Below, piece by piece: positions 23,431 through 24,064 of a stretch of DNA of 24,064 bases (position 1 is its first letter; every line of letters starts with the position of its first letter). The stretch comes from a virus: IMG/VR virus record IMGVR_UViG_3300036828_000801, positions 1 through 24,064 of that record. The stretch is one strand, 5' to 3'. A program made the translations under genes and the position numbers. Under the pieces are notes generated by a model. That model saw only the letters and a list, made by a program, of their open reading frames with translations, was not told the origin of the DNA and made no database searches.

Positions 23431-23472
23431 CCCCTTGCTCTTGCCTCCTTCTTCGAGCAAGGGGATTTTTTT
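23431..23472 (+). terminator. Rho-independent terminator of the late operon
   Basis: CCCCTTGCTC (23431-23440) pairs perfectly with GAGCAAGGGG (23455-23464) across a 14-base loop and is followed by A and seven T (23466-23472). The reverse strand has no T-run after the stem, so it works only for plus-strand transcription. It ends the virion operon 92 bases after the Ig-like gene. Confidence 0.93.
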
Positions 23473-23682
23473 GTGTCTGGAAGTCACTGGTAAGTTTTTT
23501 TCCCTCTTCCCATCCTTCTCTACCTGGCAGGTGGAAAGCCTACAGGCCAGCCTCCTGGCAGCTCTGCCAACCGAAGGTAAATTGGTAAAGATTTCTAGAT
23601 AAATTCTAATGAACCAGCTTGTCCGACTTTGCGAATCCGGCGAATCACTGAAACGCCACAACAGATTCATGTCAGGCGTTTG
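23473..23682. other. Intergenic region between the operon terminator and the convergent gene
   Basis: No convincing gene in about 210 bases. It holds three short inverted repeats: ACCTG/CAGGT at 23522-23532, TGGCAG/CTGCCA at 23556-23569 and AAACGCC/GGCGTTT at 23651-23657 and 23675-23681 (17-base loop). The last sits just beyond the stop of the minus-strand gene but has no T-run on that strand. Open frames here are short, lack ribosome sites and cross the terminator or oppose each other. Confidence 0.6.
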
Positions 23683-24057
23683 TCATTTCTTTGGGCCCAC
23701 CATCAGCGAGTCTGGAAGTGGGATGGCAAACGACGGCTTCCAGAGGTGGAGGCAATAGGGGTGGCAATTGACGTAGACCGATTTGGGCGGGTGAAGCTGC
23801 ATCACCGCTTCTTCGTCGTCCCAGAACAAATCTTTCACGAAGCACATCTCTGCCCAGACTGGGCATCGGTTCTCGAGGGAAACAGAAACATGCTCCCACC
23901 CGGTTTGGTCGTGTGGACCCGAGGAGATGATCCTGAGCACGTTGTTGTTCAAGAACCTGATGACGAAGGCTCCCATTAAGCCGTCTGCCATCATGGAGGC
24001 GTAGGGTCCGGTTCTTATCCGTCCTTTCTCCAATATCAACGGTGTGATTTTTTTCAC
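23683..24057 (-). CDS. DUF7694-like protein of unknown function
   Basis: 124 residues if the GTG at 24057 is the start; the frame remains open to the window edge, so the gene could begin further out, or at a later codon, because family resemblance starts near GRIRTGPYAS (residues 12-21). Motifs seen: WEHVSVS at 54-60, MCFVKDLFW at 71-79, HPPKSVYVN at 89-97 and HPYCLHLWKP at 99-108. These Trp/His/Cys-rich blocks are characteristic of a small protein found in phages and proteobacterial prophages that I recall as DUF7694. Function is unknown. It runs opposite to the virion operon and is the first gene of a convergent unit. Confidence 0.78.
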   Translation of the reverse strand: MKKITPLILEKGRIRTGPYASMMADGLMGAFVIRFLNNNVLRIISSGPHDQTGWEHVSVSLENRCPVWAEMCFVKDLFWDDEEAVMQLHPPKSVYVNCHPYCLHLWKPSFAIPLPDSLMVGPKK

Positions 24058-24064
24058 GTCACTT

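Noticed and set aside
23651-23681. Inverted repeat as terminator of the minus-strand gene
   Set aside because: The seven-base stem has a 17-base loop and no T-run on the minus strand.
23629-23979. Plus-strand open frame of 116 codons opposite the DUF7694-like gene
   Set aside because: It starts in the intergenic region without a ribosome site, and the minus strand encodes a recognisable family with several motif blocks over the same bases.

Overview
The window is a contiguous stretch of a tailed-phage (or prophage) late region with a contractile, Mu-like tail. Every plus-strand gene from position 2 to 23339 runs the same way, with gaps of a few bases or with start/stop overlaps (ATGA at 64, 7084, 21248, 22750 and 22881; TGATG at 6354; TAATG at 16436 and 16951). 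This looks like one long virion operon. It ends at a strong Rho-independent terminator at 23431-23472, beyond which a minus-strand gene converges on it. All three stop codons are used normally. No tRNA, integrase, replication gene or CRISPR array is visible. The host cannot be read from the sequence. My recollection is that the small accessory proteins (FlbD-like, DUF7694-like and the Cys/Trp N-terminal motif of the protease) resemble ones from phages of Alphaproteobacteria, but that is a weak inference.

Head and neck module (1-7713): the tail end of an unidentified gene; a class I methyltransferase-like gene; a single-ORF fusion of an HK97-type prohead protease with the major capsid protein; a small acidic protein; an HK97-type portal; a collagen-like protein with 51 uninterrupted Gly-X-Y triplets; then four small connector genes (head-tail connector, a basic neck protein, a head-closure-like protein and a tail-terminator-like protein). 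The portal lies after the protease/capsid rather than before it.

Tail module (7717-18946): the order follows the Mu tail cluster closely: DUF2635-like protein, sheath (L), tube (M), tail assembly chaperone with a canonical -1 frameshift heptamer T_TTT_TTA at 10452-10458, tape measure protein carrying two peptidoglycan-hydrolase-like domains, DNA-circularisation/baseplate protein N split in two by one stop codon, hub P, spike gp45, wedge gp46, baseplate J gp47 and gp48. HK97-type head genes joined to a Mu-type tail make this a mosaic, a general design also known from Shigella phage SfV.

Host-contact and terminal module (18959-23339): a beta-helix-like tail fibre, a DUF4376-like fibre assembly protein, a small beta-rich BppU-like protein, a second collagen-like fibre, then three small genes (FlbD-like, a 37-residue hydrophobic peptide and an Ig-like protein). 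No endolysin or recognisable holin/spanin cassette is present here. After the terminator come about 210 bases of non-coding sequence and a minus-strand DUF7694-like gene at 23683-24057.
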